Positions 16,095-24,079 of a stretch of DNA of 25,285 nt are shown in pieces; the first letter of the stretch is position 1, and the number at the start of each line of letters is the position of its first letter. This DNA comes from an uncultured Opitutales bacterium (GTDB lineage Bacteria; Verrucomicrobiota; Verrucomicrobiia; Opitutales; Intestinicryptomonadaceae): positions 1 through 25,285 of the forward strand of contig URAJ01000032.1 in the NCBI GenBank assembly GCA_900545715.1, written 5' to 3'. The notes beneath the pieces were generated by a model, which saw only the letters and a program-made list of their open reading frames with translations, was not told the origin of the DNA and did not search any database. The position numbers were made by a program, and so were the translations under genes.

Positions 16095-17335
16095 AGTTTT
16101 CGCGCCTCCTTTGCGCTTATTACGCGCTCGATATCCCTAAGTAAATTACCCTTTTTTGACAAGTTTTTCCTTATAATTTCTTCAAGTTTCGTATCCACCC
16201 ACAAGTTGTATATATTTACGCTTCTTTGTTGCCCGATTCTATATATACGGTATTTTGCCTGTTCCTTCTCCTTAAAATCAAACGTTTGCGAATAGAATAT
16301 CAGATTGTTGGCGCACTGCAAGTTCAAACCTACGCTCCCGACCCCGTAAGTGCATATTAGGACATTTTCATCGCCTTCAAAACGCGCAAGATCGTCTTTG
16401 CACTTTCCAGTGTAGAGAAGACCTCCGGTAGATTCCCTAAGAGAAAGCGCCTCGGAGATATATTTTACAAAAATTATCACTTTTTCCCCGCGTTCAAGTA
16501 TCTCTTCTACGAGCTTTACGGCTGCGTGGTATTTTTGCGAGCAGGTCGTTGTGTATGCCATTTGAAACTTCTGGGCAACGGTAAAAAAGCATACGTATAA
16601 TTTTCCCCTTAAAAAGGCGTCCTTGAACCTTGAATAATTTCGGCTTTCCTCGATATTCAGCTGAAAGGTTTTATTTATTATTTTTATTTTACAACTCGAA
16701 TCAAACTTTGAATTAAAAATGTACGGCCGAATTATTTCTATTAGCGCCTCGACATTGGCAGGCTTGGACCATCTCCGCCATGGAAACTGGTCGACGCCGT
16801 CGAAGAAGTATACCAAAAAATTATCCGCAAACTGACGCTCTGTCATTTTCAGTATATTTGGCGACAAAAACGTTATCTGTGAGTACAAATCAAGAAGGCT
16901 CTTTGTCACAGGGGTGCCGTTTAAAATGAGCCGGAAATCGAAAAGGCTGTAATCGCATACAAGTCTTCTCGTGCGCAGAGCATGGATATTTTTTATAAAA
17001 ATGCTCTCGTCAACGACGCAAAAATTTTTCATGCTCGCGGCGAGATTGCGCATTTGCATATATTTTGAGTCGCTCATAGAGATCCCCTCTATTGAGAAAA
17101 ACGATATCTTTTTAAAAAAGCCGCGGCTCCATCTTTTAACTTCGCCTAAATATTTTTGCGAGTTTACAAGGGCTGCGGGGGCTATCCATATTACGGCGTC
17201 TATGCAGTCGAGTTTGTGCCTTATGAGATCGCAGGCAACTTTTGTCTTGCCGCTTCCCATTCCCATAAAAAGGGCGCCCGCCTTGAGCCTTGATAATTTT
17301 TCAACTGCCTTGCGTTGTTCTAAATTTAAGCTCAT
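16091..17335 (-). CDS. Compact SNF2-like DEAD/DEAH helicase
   Basis: This 414-residue protein is a minimal superfamily-2 ATPase. Walker A is GMGSGKTK (about 25-32). Motif II appears as VVDESIFIKN (about 107-116), motif III as LILNGTPVTKSLLDLY (about 137-150, the NGTP typical of SNF2 proteins). Motif V is CTYGVGSVGLNLQ and motif VI the arginine-finger block QAKYRIYRIGQQ. It has no accessory DNA-binding or nuclease domain, which matches helicases encoded by phages rather than chromatin-type Snf2 or DISARM DrmD proteins, which are much larger. It overlaps the small gene before it by 35 bases and the IbrA-like gene by 4, so it belongs to one transcription unit. ATP-driven movement on DNA is expected from the family; what it acts on here is unknown. 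Confidence 0.87.
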   Translation of the reverse strand: MSLNLEQRKAVEKLSRLKAGALFMGMGSGKTKVACDLIRHKLDCIDAVIWIAPAALVNSQKYLGEVKRWSRGFFKKISFFSIEGISMSDSKYMQMRNLAASMKNFCVVDESIFIKNIHALRTRRLVCDYSLFDFRLILNGTPVTKSLLDLYSQITFLSPNILKMTERQFADNFLVYFFDGVDQFPWRRWSKPANVEALIEIIRPYIFNSKFDSSCKIKIINKTFQLNIEESRNYSRFKDAFLRGKLYVCFFTVAQKFQMAYTTTCSQKYHAAVKLVEEILERGEKVIIFVKYISEALSLRESTGGLLYTGKCKDDLARFEGDENVLICTYGVGSVGLNLQCANNLIFYSQTFDFKEKEQAKYRIYRIGQQRSVNIYNLWVDTKLEEIIRKNLSKKGNLLRDIERVISAKEARKL

Positions 17336-17561
17336 CTATGCAGGTCTGGTTATAGACGGGTTGTATGTACGGAGGGAAATGAAATAACAGTTTCCAGCGC
17401 ATTCGATTCTTTTCCGCCAGCGATTTTTCGATAATAATAGTATTTTTTTTACCAAACTTAAAGTCTTCGTTTCTCAGTGAAATCCTGCGGCCAAATACGT
17501 AAAATTCTGTAGTCTCCCTGCCTCTGTATATTATCGAACTGACTTGTACTCTCACTTTCAT
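17301..17561 (-). CDS. Small protein of unknown function, first gene of the helicase cassette
   Basis: This 86-residue basic protein (start MKVRVQVSSIIYRG) ends 35 bases inside the helicase gene. A TTG at 17573 would add four residues; I prefer the ATG at 17561, though neither has a clear Shine-Dalgarno. The sequence suggests beta-strands at the N-terminus (VRVQVSSIIY, EFYVFGRRISL) and a basic second half. I recognise no family. The overlap with the helicase and the same AT-rich composition argue that it belongs to the cassette, possibly as a phage-derived accessory or regulator. The overlap also leaves room for doubt that it is expressed. Confidence 0.5.
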   Translation of the reverse strand: MKVRVQVSSIIYRGRETTEFYVFGRRISLRNEDFKFGKKNTIIIEKSLAEKNRMRWKLLFHFPPYIQPVYNQTCIDELKFRTTQGS

Positions 17562-17573
17562 TGTTTCAAACAA

Positions 17574-17917
17574 TATGCAGATAATCTACTTTTGTTTAAT
17601 TTTAGATTCAGCCTACAATTATTAAAGTGAAAAATTTATTTTGCCAACATAAGAAATATAAATTCATTGAACAGTAAAAAAACATCTCCTTTCTTTTTAA
17701 TGCGCAAAAAAAGGCGCGCAACTTTCCGTTGCACACCTTCAATATTTATACGCCAAGCCAAGATCTAATGTTTTACCGCATCCGTCAGCCTGTTTTGTCG
17801 GAATATACAGCCGTGATGCGGCACAAACACAAAATATTGACCGCACGTGGGCACTCTACAAATCTCTAAGACTCGGAGAGTATAAACGCCGATCCGCAAC
17901 CGGGCAAACACTAACCG
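17574..17917. other. Intergenic region, 344 bp, between the cassette and clpC
   Basis: The part from 17574 to about 17700 is AT-rich like the cassette and presumably holds its promoter. From 17706 to 17917 the composition returns to that of the core genome and holds the clpC 3' end with a rho-independent terminator. I see no gene. The composition change near 17700 marks the likely right edge of the acquired region. Confidence 0.55.
17706..17739 (-). terminator. Rho-independent terminator of the clpC operon
   Basis: Read on the minus strand, GGTGTGCAAC pairs with GTTGCGCGCC (10 bp with two G-U pairs) around a GGAAA loop, and seven T follow directly (17712-17706). It lies about 180 bases after the clpC stop. 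This is the clearest terminator in the window and insulates the purA-mcsA-mcsB-clpC block from the cassette downstream. Confidence 0.85.
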
Positions 17918-20428
17918 TTAAGCCTTGTGTTTTGCTCCGCGCTGGGTTGACGCCCCGCCCTTTTTCTGTGTGAATTCGAGCCCCCCGCCGTCTTTGCGGA
18001 CATCGACTTTAATCTCGCCTCCGTCGTCAACAATTGTTCCTCTCAGGATTTCCTCGGCGACATTGTCTTCGAGTTCGCGCTCTATCGCCCGCTTGAGCGG
18101 ACGCGCGCCGTATTTTTCGTCCCAGCCTTTGGAAATTAGGAAATCTTCCGCCGCCGGGCTTACCGCCATCGAAAGGCCGCGTTCAGCGAGCCTTGCGCGA
18201 ACTTTATCCAGCTCAAGGCGGACGATATCCCTCATATTGTCCTTAGTCAGGCTTCTAAATAGAACTATGTCGTTAATCCTGTTGAGGAATTCGGGACGGA
18301 AAGATTTTTTCATTTCCTCCATCACTCGCGACTTCAGCAATTCGTAGTCACCCTCGGAATCGGCCGCCGCGGAGAATCCCATTGATGGATTTTTTTGGAG
18401 AATATGCGCCCCGACATTGCTCGTCAGAATTATAATCGTGTTGCAGAAATCAACGGTGCGCCCGAGGCTGTCAGTGAGCCTGCCGTCTTCGAGCACCTGC
18501 AAGAGCAACTGTGCGACATCCGGATGCGCCTTTTCGATTTCGTCGAATAGAATGACACTGTAAGGACGTCTGCGAACTTGCTCTGTGAGCTGGCCTCCGT
18601 CTTCGTGCCCGACGTATCCTGGCGGCGAGCCTATCAGCCTGGACACCGAGTATTTTTCCATATACTCCGACATGTCTATCTGAATCAGCGCCTCCTGCTT
18701 CCCGAACATCTGTTCGGCGAGCATTTTTGCAAGGTAAGTCTTGCCGACGCCCGTCGGCCCGAGGAAAAGGAATGAGCCTATTGGGCGCTTCGGGTCTTTC
18801 AGCGCGGCGCGCGAGCGGCGCAGCGCCCTCGCTATTACGGAAGTCGCCTCCTGCTGTCCGACAACGTGCTTGCGCAGGTATTGCTCCAGCTCGAGGAGCT
18901 TTTTGTTTTCGCCCTCTTCCATTCTCGCGAGCGGTATGCCCGTCCACGAAGAAACGACCGCCATGATGTCGTCCTCGCCGACTTCCACGACTTTGTCTTC
19001 GAGCGATTTTTTCCATGCCTTTACTATGTCCTCCTTTTGCGATACGAGGGATTTTTCCGTATCGCGCAAGGCGGCAGCCGACTCAAAGCGTTGGTCGCGG
19101 ATAGCGTCCTCCTTTTGCTGGCGGACTGAGTTTATTTTTTCAGTGAGCTCGTTAACCTCCGCGGGGCGCTCCATGAGCCTGATTCGCGCCCTGCTGCCTG
19201 CTTCGTCGATGACATCTATTGCCTTGTCGGGCAGGAAGCGGCTTGTAATGTAGCGTTCGGAGAGCTTTACGGCAGACTCCAATGCTGCGTCCGAGTAGCG
19301 GCAGTGGTGGTGCTTTTCGTAATTTGGGCGCAGTCCGCGCAGAATTTTTATGGCGTCCTCGGTGCTAGGCTCGTCAACCTTCACGCTTTGGAAACGCCTG
19401 TCGAGAGCGCTGTCCTTTTCGATGAATTTGCGGTATTCGGCAACAGTTGTCGCGCCGATGCACTGCAATGAGCCCCTGGAGAGGGCGGGCTTAAATATGT
19501 TGGAAGCGTCCATGGCGCCTTCTGCGGCACCGGCACCGACAATCGTATGAAGCTCGTCTATGAACAAAATTACGTCTCCCGACTTTTCAATCTCGTCCAT
19601 GACGGCCTTTATGCGCTCCTCAAATTGTCCGCGGTACTTCGTGCCTGCGACCATGAGTGCTATGTCGAGCGAAATCACGCGCTTGTTCGCGAGCAATTCG
19701 GGGACTTCGCCCGATGCGATCTCGCGCGCGAGCCCCTCCACAATGGCGGTCTTTCCAACGCCCGCCTCGCCGACAAGCACAGGATTGTTCTTGGTCCTGC
19801 GGCATAGAATTTGAACGACTCTCATTATCTCGTTCGATCTTCCGACGACGGGGTCGAGCTTATCGGCGCGCGCCAACTCAGTGAGGTCGCGACCGAAAGC
19901 TTTCAGGGCGCTCGTCTGGCGGCCGGCTTCCATCTTTTCCTGCGGGGACTGTTGTTCCTGTTCGGAATTTGAATCGGGGAAATCGCCCACAAAATTCGGG
20001 TCGAGCTCCGCCAAAATCTGGTTGCGACAGCTGTTTATGTCAATGCCGAGCTCCCTTAAAACTGTTGCGGCCACTCCTTCGCCTTCGCGGAGCAAGCCCA
20101 AAAGAATGTGCTCTGTGCCGATGTAGTTATGGTGCAGTTGGCTGGCTTCGTACGAGGCGAAAGCGAGAACTTTTTTTACGCGCTGAGTCTGCTGAATGTC
20201 TGAGGCCGACTCGGGCGATGCGCCCTTGCCGACAATGCGCTCTATTTCCGCGCTGACGTTTTCGAGGTTGACGCCCATTTTGCGCAATACGTTTACGGCA
20301 ACCCCCTGCCCGAGCTTAATTATGCCCAGGAGTATATGTTCGGTGCCAATGTAGTTGTGCTTGAAGTTTTGCGCTTCTTTGCGAGCCAACGCAAGCACCT
20401 GTTGTGCCCTTGGTGTGAATTGTTGCAT
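17918..20428 (-). CDS. clpC: ClpC, AAA+ unfoldase of the Clp protease
   Basis: This 836-residue protein has the full ClpC plan. Two Clp-N repeats (about 1-145, each with [11 protein letters not shown]) bind adaptors or phosphoarginine-tagged substrates. The first AAA+ domain has Walker [10 protein letters not shown] at 220-228 and [12 protein letters not shown]; a middle UVR-like coiled segment ([13 protein letters not shown]) follows; the second AAA+ domain has [27 protein letters not shown] and [10 protein letters not shown]. The loop with SMGF after KNP fits a ClpP-docking tripeptide. ClpC unfolds proteins in the cytoplasm and feeds them to ClpP, which is not in the window. It is the last gene of the purA-mcsA-mcsB-clpC block, 112 bases after mcsB; a perfect inverted repeat lies in that gap. 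The start is supported by AGAGAAG before the ATG. Confidence 0.97.
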   Translation of the reverse strand: MQQFTPRAQQVLALARKEAQNFKHNYIGTEHILLGIIKLGQGVAVNVLRKMGVNLENVSAEIERIVGKGASPESASDIQQTQRVKKVLAFASYEASQLHHNYIGTEHILLGLLREGEGVAATVLRELGIDINSCRNQILAELDPNFVGDFPDSNSEQEQQSPQEKMEAGRQTSALKAFGRDLTELARADKLDPVVGRSNEIMRVVQILCRRTKNNPVLVGEAGVGKTAIVEGLAREIASGEVPELLANKRVISLDIALMVAGTKYRGQFEERIKAVMDEIEKSGDVILFIDELHTIVGAGAAEGAMDASNIFKPALSRGSLQCIGATTVAEYRKFIEKDSALDRRFQSVKVDEPSTEDAIKILRGLRPNYEKHHHCRYSDAALESAVKLSERYITSRFLPDKAIDVIDEAGSRARIRLMERPAEVNELTEKINSVRQQKEDAIRDQRFESAAALRDTEKSLVSQKEDIVKAWKKSLEDKVVEVGEDDIMAVVSSWTGIPLARMEEGENKKLLELEQYLRKHVVGQQEATSVIARALRRSRAALKDPKRPIGSFLFLGPTGVGKTYLAKMLAEQMFGKQEALIQIDMSEYMEKYSVSRLIGSPPGYVGHEDGGQLTEQVRRRPYSVILFDEIEKAHPDVAQLLLQVLEDGRLTDSLGRTVDFCNTIIILTSNVGAHILQKNPSMGFSAAADSEGDYELLKSRVMEEMKKSFRPEFLNRINDIVLFRSLTKDNMRDIVRLELDKVRARLAERGLSMAVSPAAEDFLISKGWDEKYGARPLKRAIERELEDNVAEEILRGTIVDDGGEIKVDVRKDGGGLEFTQKKGGASTQRGAKHKA

Positions 20429-20447
20429 TTGTCTTCTCTTGAATTTG

Positions 20448-20463
20448 ATACGGTAATCCGTAT
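20448..20463. promoter_or_regulatory. Inverted repeat in the clpC leader
   Basis: ATACGG (20448-20453) and CCGTAT (20458-20463) form a perfect inverted repeat around TAAT, about 20 bases upstream of the clpC start and outside its ribosome-binding site. A further ATACG copy lies at 20466-20470. It does not match the CtsR direct-repeat box. It could be a regulator site or a small leader hairpin. Confidence 0.35.
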
Positions 20464-20540
20464 GGATACGTCATAACATATCGGATTTTTTTGCGTAATT
20501 TAAAGCGGATTCGAGAAATTTGAGGCTTGCAAATAAAAGC

Positions 20541-21590
20541 TCAAATATTTGGTATCTTTTTCGCGAATTCGTTTAGGATTGAGGCCCTGAGAGCATCGCG
20601 CTTTTGCGAGTCCGCGTCGCGGAGGCCAGAACTTGCGGTCAAATGGGCGGGCTTTACCGACATTGCAACGGCATCTATGTCTTCAATAAATTCACCGGCG
20701 CGCGGGTCGGTGCTCATATCCGCCATAAACCTTATGTACGAAAGTGTTGCGAGCGCCTCAGATGTGTCGATTAGCCTGCACGAAGCAAGCAGCGCCTTTG
20801 CCCTTGAAAATTTGTCTTCAAGCAACAGGGGATTTTCGTAAGACAGCTTTTCGCGCGCATTTATCTCGAACTCGGCAACCTTCTTGACGAATTTTGCCAT
20901 CTTTTTTATTATGTCCGCCTCTGAGAGCCCCAATGTCTGCTGGTTGGATATTTGAAAGAACGACCCGAAAGAATCGCTACCCTCCCCGGACGCGCCGCGG
21001 ACACATATCCCAAGCTGGCTAAGCCCCCTTACTACTTTATCCATCAAGTCCGAGAGCGCAAGAGCCGGCAAGTGCATCATAACCGACGCCCTCAAACCCG
21101 TTCCGGTGTTGGTAGGGCATGCCGTCAAATACCCGAATGTCGGGCTGAAAGCGTATTTTGCATTTTTTTCAAATCCGTCGTCAATTGCGTTTGCCGAGCG
21201 CAGAGCAACCGCGAGATTCAACCCCTTTGAGAAAGTCTGGATTCTCAGATGGTCCTCTTCGTTTACCATTACCGCGCAAGATTTGTCGGCGGAGACAAAC
21301 ACGCCCCTGCCGTATGCGCTCTCGGCGAGTTCGCGGCTCGCGAGCCTATCCTCCACAAGCATATCTTTATCGTGCTGTGGAAGGTCGTCCATTTTTAGGA
21401 AAGTACCGCCGCTAAGCTTGCGGACGCCCGAAAGCGTCTGTTCGCAAAAATTGAGCACTTCTGAGAGCCCGTTCGGATCGAGGGTGTTTACAAACTTGCG
21501 CCCTGCGAGATTTCTGGCAAGCCTTATGCGCGTGCTTTTAAAAATAGCGGAATTTGCGCGGCGTTTTTGCGGTTTGTCGGGCGCGTTCAT
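20541..21590 (-). CDS. mcsB: McsB, protein-arginine kinase
   Basis: This 349-residue protein has the size and motifs of McsB, a phosphagen-kinase homologue that phosphorylates arginines on damaged proteins and so targets them to ClpC. STRIRLARNL (about 19-28) is the nucleotide-binding start of the domain, NEEDHLRIQ carries the catalytic glutamate loop, and TACPTNTGTGLRAS holds the conserved cysteine. GASGEGSDSFGSFFQISNQ matches the second nucleotide-binding region. The start overlaps the mcsA stop by 4 bases (ATGA at 21587-21590), as in Firmicutes operons, and McsA is its activator. Presence outside Firmicutes is known in parts of the PVC group; no CtsR repressor gene is adjacent. Confidence 0.95.
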   Translation of the reverse strand: MNAPDKPQKRRANSAIFKSTRIRLARNLAGRKFVNTLDPNGLSEVLNFCEQTLSGVRKLSGGTFLKMDDLPQHDKDMLVEDRLASRELAESAYGRGVFVSADKSCAVMVNEEDHLRIQTFSKGLNLAVALRSANAIDDGFEKNAKYAFSPTFGYLTACPTNTGTGLRASVMMHLPALALSDLMDKVVRGLSQLGICVRGASGEGSDSFGSFFQISNQQTLGLSEADIIKKMAKFVKKVAEFEINAREKLSYENPLLLEDKFSRAKALLASCRLIDTSEALATLSYIRFMADMSTDPRAGEFIEDIDAVAMSVKPAHLTASSGLRDADSQKRDALRASILNEFAKKIPNI

Positions 21591-22243
21591 TTTGAGAGTG
21601 AATTTATGCGGTCGCGGAGTTTTGCGGCGTCTTCGTATCTTTCTTCGCGGACGGCTTCGTCGAGCTTTGCGCGCAGAACGTCGATGCTTTCCGCGTCGTC
21701 CTCCTGCTTAGCTTGCCCGACTTCCTGCGCGGCCTGCGGCGCGCTTTCAGGCTGTGCGGATTCCGCTGGTTGCCCTTCCTCCGCCGCCTTATTTTCAATC
21801 CCGAATATTTTTCCTACCTGCTCAATGGCTTTGCCCAATAGCTCGAGCGGGTTCAGCGTATGCGAGTCCGCGTGCTTTTTGGGAGACTTCCCGACGTGGA
21901 CGCTGCCAAACTGCATCTGCGCGAGAAATTCCGGCAATTTGTCCGAAAAAGTTTCGTAGCAATCTGGGCAACCGAAGCGCGAGCCCTTTTCGACATCGGC
22001 AAAAGACGTTCCGCAAGTCGGGCAAACGCCGGATTTCGAGGCTTTTGAGACGTCTTTTATAAGTTGCTCTTCAAGCTCCTTTATTTTCGGCATTATTTGC
22101 TCGGGAATCTCGAGCGCGTCCATAGACATTTTTTCAGCGCATTCAGAGCAAAGGTGAATCTTGACCTTTTTGGACTCGATTATCTTTGTGATATGCACTG
22201 TCGCGGGCTTCCCGCAAATATCGCATTTATATTCGTTTGCCAT
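21587..22243 (-). CDS. mcsA: McsA, zinc-binding activator of McsB
   Basis: This 218-residue protein has four CxxC motifs in two pairs, CDIC and CSEC in the first zinc module (about 8-37) and CPTC and CPDC in the second (about 74-98), and a C-terminal UVR domain (LRAKLDEAVREERYEDAAKLRDRI). This is the McsA layout; McsA binds and activates the McsB kinase and helps it reach ClpC. Between the zinc part and the UVR domain is an extra acidic Ala/Pro/Gln-rich linker of about 40 residues (about 150-190), so the protein is some 30-35 residues longer than Bacillus McsA. It starts 30 bases after purA. Its GGAG ribosome-binding site is in the arm of a short GC hairpin (22249-22263), a possible translation switch. 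Confidence 0.94.
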   Translation of the reverse strand: MANEYKCDICGKPATVHITKIIESKKVKIHLCSECAEKMSMDALEIPEQIMPKIKELEEQLIKDVSKASKSGVCPTCGTSFADVEKGSRFGCPDCYETFSDKLPEFLAQMQFGSVHVGKSPKKHADSHTLNPLELLGKAIEQVGKIFGIENKAAEEGQPAESAQPESAPQAAQEVGQAKQEDDAESIDVLRAKLDEAVREERYEDAAKLRDRINSLSK

Positions 22244-22248
22244 TTTAC

Positions 22249-22263
22249 GCTCCGATTCGGAGC
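22249..22263 (-). promoter_or_regulatory. Hairpin that includes the mcsA ribosome-binding site
   Basis: On the minus strand GCTCCG pairs with CGGAGC around an AAT loop, and the 3' arm contains the GGAG Shine-Dalgarno, six bases before the mcsA ATG. The hairpin would hide the ribosome-binding site when folded. No T-run follows in the direction of transcription, so it is not a terminator for purA. For a heat-shock type gene this could be a temperature- or ribosome-sensitive switch (inference). Confidence 0.5.
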
Positions 22264-22273
22264 AATCTTTTTG

Positions 22274-23821
22274 TTAGATGAGTTTCAGAAGCTCCCGGGT
22301 TGAGGGTATGTCCTTTATAATTTGCGCCGGCAAAGGGCCGACTCCTATATATCGCAAATTTGGAAGAGTTTTTAAGGGAGTATCAGATGATGCAACGTCG
22401 ATTATGCTTTTTAGGCAGAATGCGATGTAGCGCTTTGCGTTTGCAGGTAGCGCGTAGAAACTGCGAACGCCCGATATGTCTTCGCTCCAGCCGGGGAGTT
22501 GCGCATATACGGGCTTCAAAGTCTTGCGGACGGAGTCGTCTCTTGGGACTCCCATGTAGATTTTGCCGTCCGGGCCGCGATAGGAGGTGCATACGAGCAA
22601 TTCTCCGCCTTCAGCCCAATCGCCCGAATATGATAGCGCGTCGAGCTTGTTTATGGCGATGTCGTCGTATCCTCCGTATCTTAGGGCGTCGCCCTTTTCG
22701 ACGGCGTCAAACCAGCCGACCATGCGTTGGCGACCGGTGCTCACGCCGAATTCGAGCTTTTTGAGCTTTACCGCGAGCGGATGGGCGTCGTCCATTTGGG
22801 TAAGGAATACGTGGGTTCCGACTTTCGTGTCGTACGCCTTGCAGCAGCCTATCGTATGCACAGGCATAAGCGGTATTCCCGCGCTCTGGAAAAATTCCGG
22901 GACGCCCGTGTGGGAAGCCGTGACGTTTGGCGCAAATCCGTGGCGTTTATCGAGCCAATAGGACTGCCCGAATTCCCCTACAATATATTTGTCTTCGGCG
23001 AGCGCTTTCAGGCAGGCTTTGCGCACGTCGCCTACGCATTTTGCAAGCGCCGTTCCCGCCTTCCAGTAGCAGTCAACTATTTTTTCTATATTCAGCTCGA
23101 AGGGGGCGTCGGCCTTAAAGGGGTGGAAGTCGAATTCAGACTCTGGGAAGATTCCGTCTTTTATAGAGTCTGCATTAGCGCGGAGTTCGGCGCGGGTAAG
23201 GACGTCGAAGAACGAATTCCAGTCTTCCTCCGATACGCCGCAGACGTATTTTATTGTGTCGCACGCGCGGCGGAGCCTTGCCGAAAGTTTCTTTTCAAAC
23301 TTGTCGCGCGGGCCGAGAAATTCGGCGTACTGTATTTGGAATTGTCCGACTTCGTCCGCATAAGACGGGGTAATGCCCCTGCCCGTCGAGCCTCTGGGCT
23401 CTTCGTTGAGCTTGTTTACGCGGTAGTTTTCCCATGCGAGGTCGAGGAGGCGGTGGCCGATATCGCTCACCATGGTGCGCTCGTCGATTAGCAGGCGGTC
23501 GAAAATCTCGTAGCCGCGGGCTTCGAGGGGTTTGCCCTCCCATAGGAATTTTCTCGGGTCGGCGACGACACCGCTGCCGATTGCCAGTATTTTTACGTCT
23601 TTTTCAATGACTCCCGCCGGAAGCAGGTTTAATTTAAGGCCGCCGGCAGTGTGTCCGGAGTTCGCCCCGCCGTTTACTTTGAGGACGATTGCGGCGATGT
23701 CCGGGCGCCCGGTTTCCGCTTTTAATTCGTCTATAATTTCATAGACGAGGCGGCCCTTGCCTTCGTCGCCCATGCTGATTCCAACGTCCGCGATTAAATG
23801 ACTTTTAAATTCCGTAATCAT
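22274..23821 (-). CDS. purA: Adenylosuccinate synthetase, long form
   Basis: PurA joins IMP and aspartate using GTP to give adenylosuccinate, the first step from IMP to AMP. The GTP loop is GDEGKGRLV (about 18-26, with Arg where most PurA have Lys), followed by NGGANSGHT with the catalytic histidine, [20 protein letters not shown], and near the C-terminal half [13 protein letters not shown], matching the TGRPRR-GWFD signature. The enzyme has 515 residues rather than the usual ~430; the extra length is mainly in the middle (about 165-260) and near the C-terminus. It heads the mcsA-mcsB-clpC block on the same strand, 30 bases before mcsA, an unusual pairing of purine synthesis with protein quality control. 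No strong Shine-Dalgarno is seen near the ATG. Confidence 0.93.
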   Translation of the reverse strand: MITEFKSHLIADVGISMGDEGKGRLVYEIIDELKAETGRPDIAAIVLKVNGGANSGHTAGGLKLNLLPAGVIEKDVKILAIGSGVVADPRKFLWEGKPLEARGYEIFDRLLIDERTMVSDIGHRLLDLAWENYRVNKLNEEPRGSTGRGITPSYADEVGQFQIQYAEFLGPRDKFEKKLSARLRRACDTIKYVCGVSEEDWNSFFDVLTRAELRANADSIKDGIFPESEFDFHPFKADAPFELNIEKIVDCYWKAGTALAKCVGDVRKACLKALAEDKYIVGEFGQSYWLDKRHGFAPNVTASHTGVPEFFQSAGIPLMPVHTIGCCKAYDTKVGTHVFLTQMDDAHPLAVKLKKLEFGVSTGRQRMVGWFDAVEKGDALRYGGYDDIAINKLDALSYSGDWAEGGELLVCTSYRGPDGKIYMGVPRDDSVRKTLKPVYAQLPGWSEDISGVRSFYALPANAKRYIAFCLKSIIDVASSDTPLKTLPNLRYIGVGPLPAQIIKDIPSTRELLKLI

Positions 23822-23944
23822 AATTTTTAAGTTTTCCGCCCCTATTATTTGGCACGAAGGTTTTCAGTTTGCACTTTACAGAAGTTTTTACAACACAATT
23901 TTGCACATTGAATATTTTGTGCGTTTTTATATGTAAAAATTTAT

Positions 23945-23973
23945 TTGACGATTTTTATGAACTATAAGATATT
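23945..23973 (+). promoter_or_regulatory. Candidate sigma-70 promoter for the beta-propeller gene
   Basis: TTGACG (23945-23950) and GATATT (23968-23973) are separated by 17 bases and match the -35 and -10 consensus at 5 and 4 of 6 positions. It lies about 107 bases upstream of the plus-strand start at 24080 in an AT-rich divergent intergenic region, leaving a leader that contains the hairpin at 24025-24058. Confidence 0.35.
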
Positions 23974-24024
23974 CATTTGGTATGCCTTTTGCGGTGGGCG
24001 CAAGACGGCGTATATACGATTATT

Positions 24025-24058
24025 AAAGAGCTTACGGTTAAAATAGCCGTAGCTTTTT
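24025..24058 (+). terminator. Terminator-like hairpin in the leader of the beta-propeller gene
   Basis: AGCTTACGG (24029-24037) pairs with CCGTAGCT (24047-24054) with one bulged T. The stem extends outward with AAAG/TTTT, and the 3' side ends in five T. It sits between the candidate promoter and the start at 24080, so it could be an attenuator, or it may end a transcript coming from upstream. A second T-run (24068-24073) follows before the start codon. Confidence 0.4.
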
Positions 24059-24079
24059 GGAAAGCTATTTTTTAGTAAG

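Noticed and set aside
16091..17335. DISARM or restriction-system helicase
   Set aside because: The helicase is too small and has no accompanying methylase, phospholipase-D or DUF1998 gene.
18471..19016. Minus-strand open frame of 181 codons in another frame
   Set aside because: It lies inside clpC, out of frame with it, and is highly Arg-rich; clearly a shadow.
21106..21711. Plus-strand open frame of about 200 codons
   Set aside because: It is antisense to mcsB and mcsA, Arg/Ser-rich as expected for a shadow of GC-rich coding DNA.
22727..23491. Plus-strand open frame of about 254 codons
   Set aside because: It lies wholly opposite purA, whose motifs are unmistakable, and its translation has no recognisable feature.
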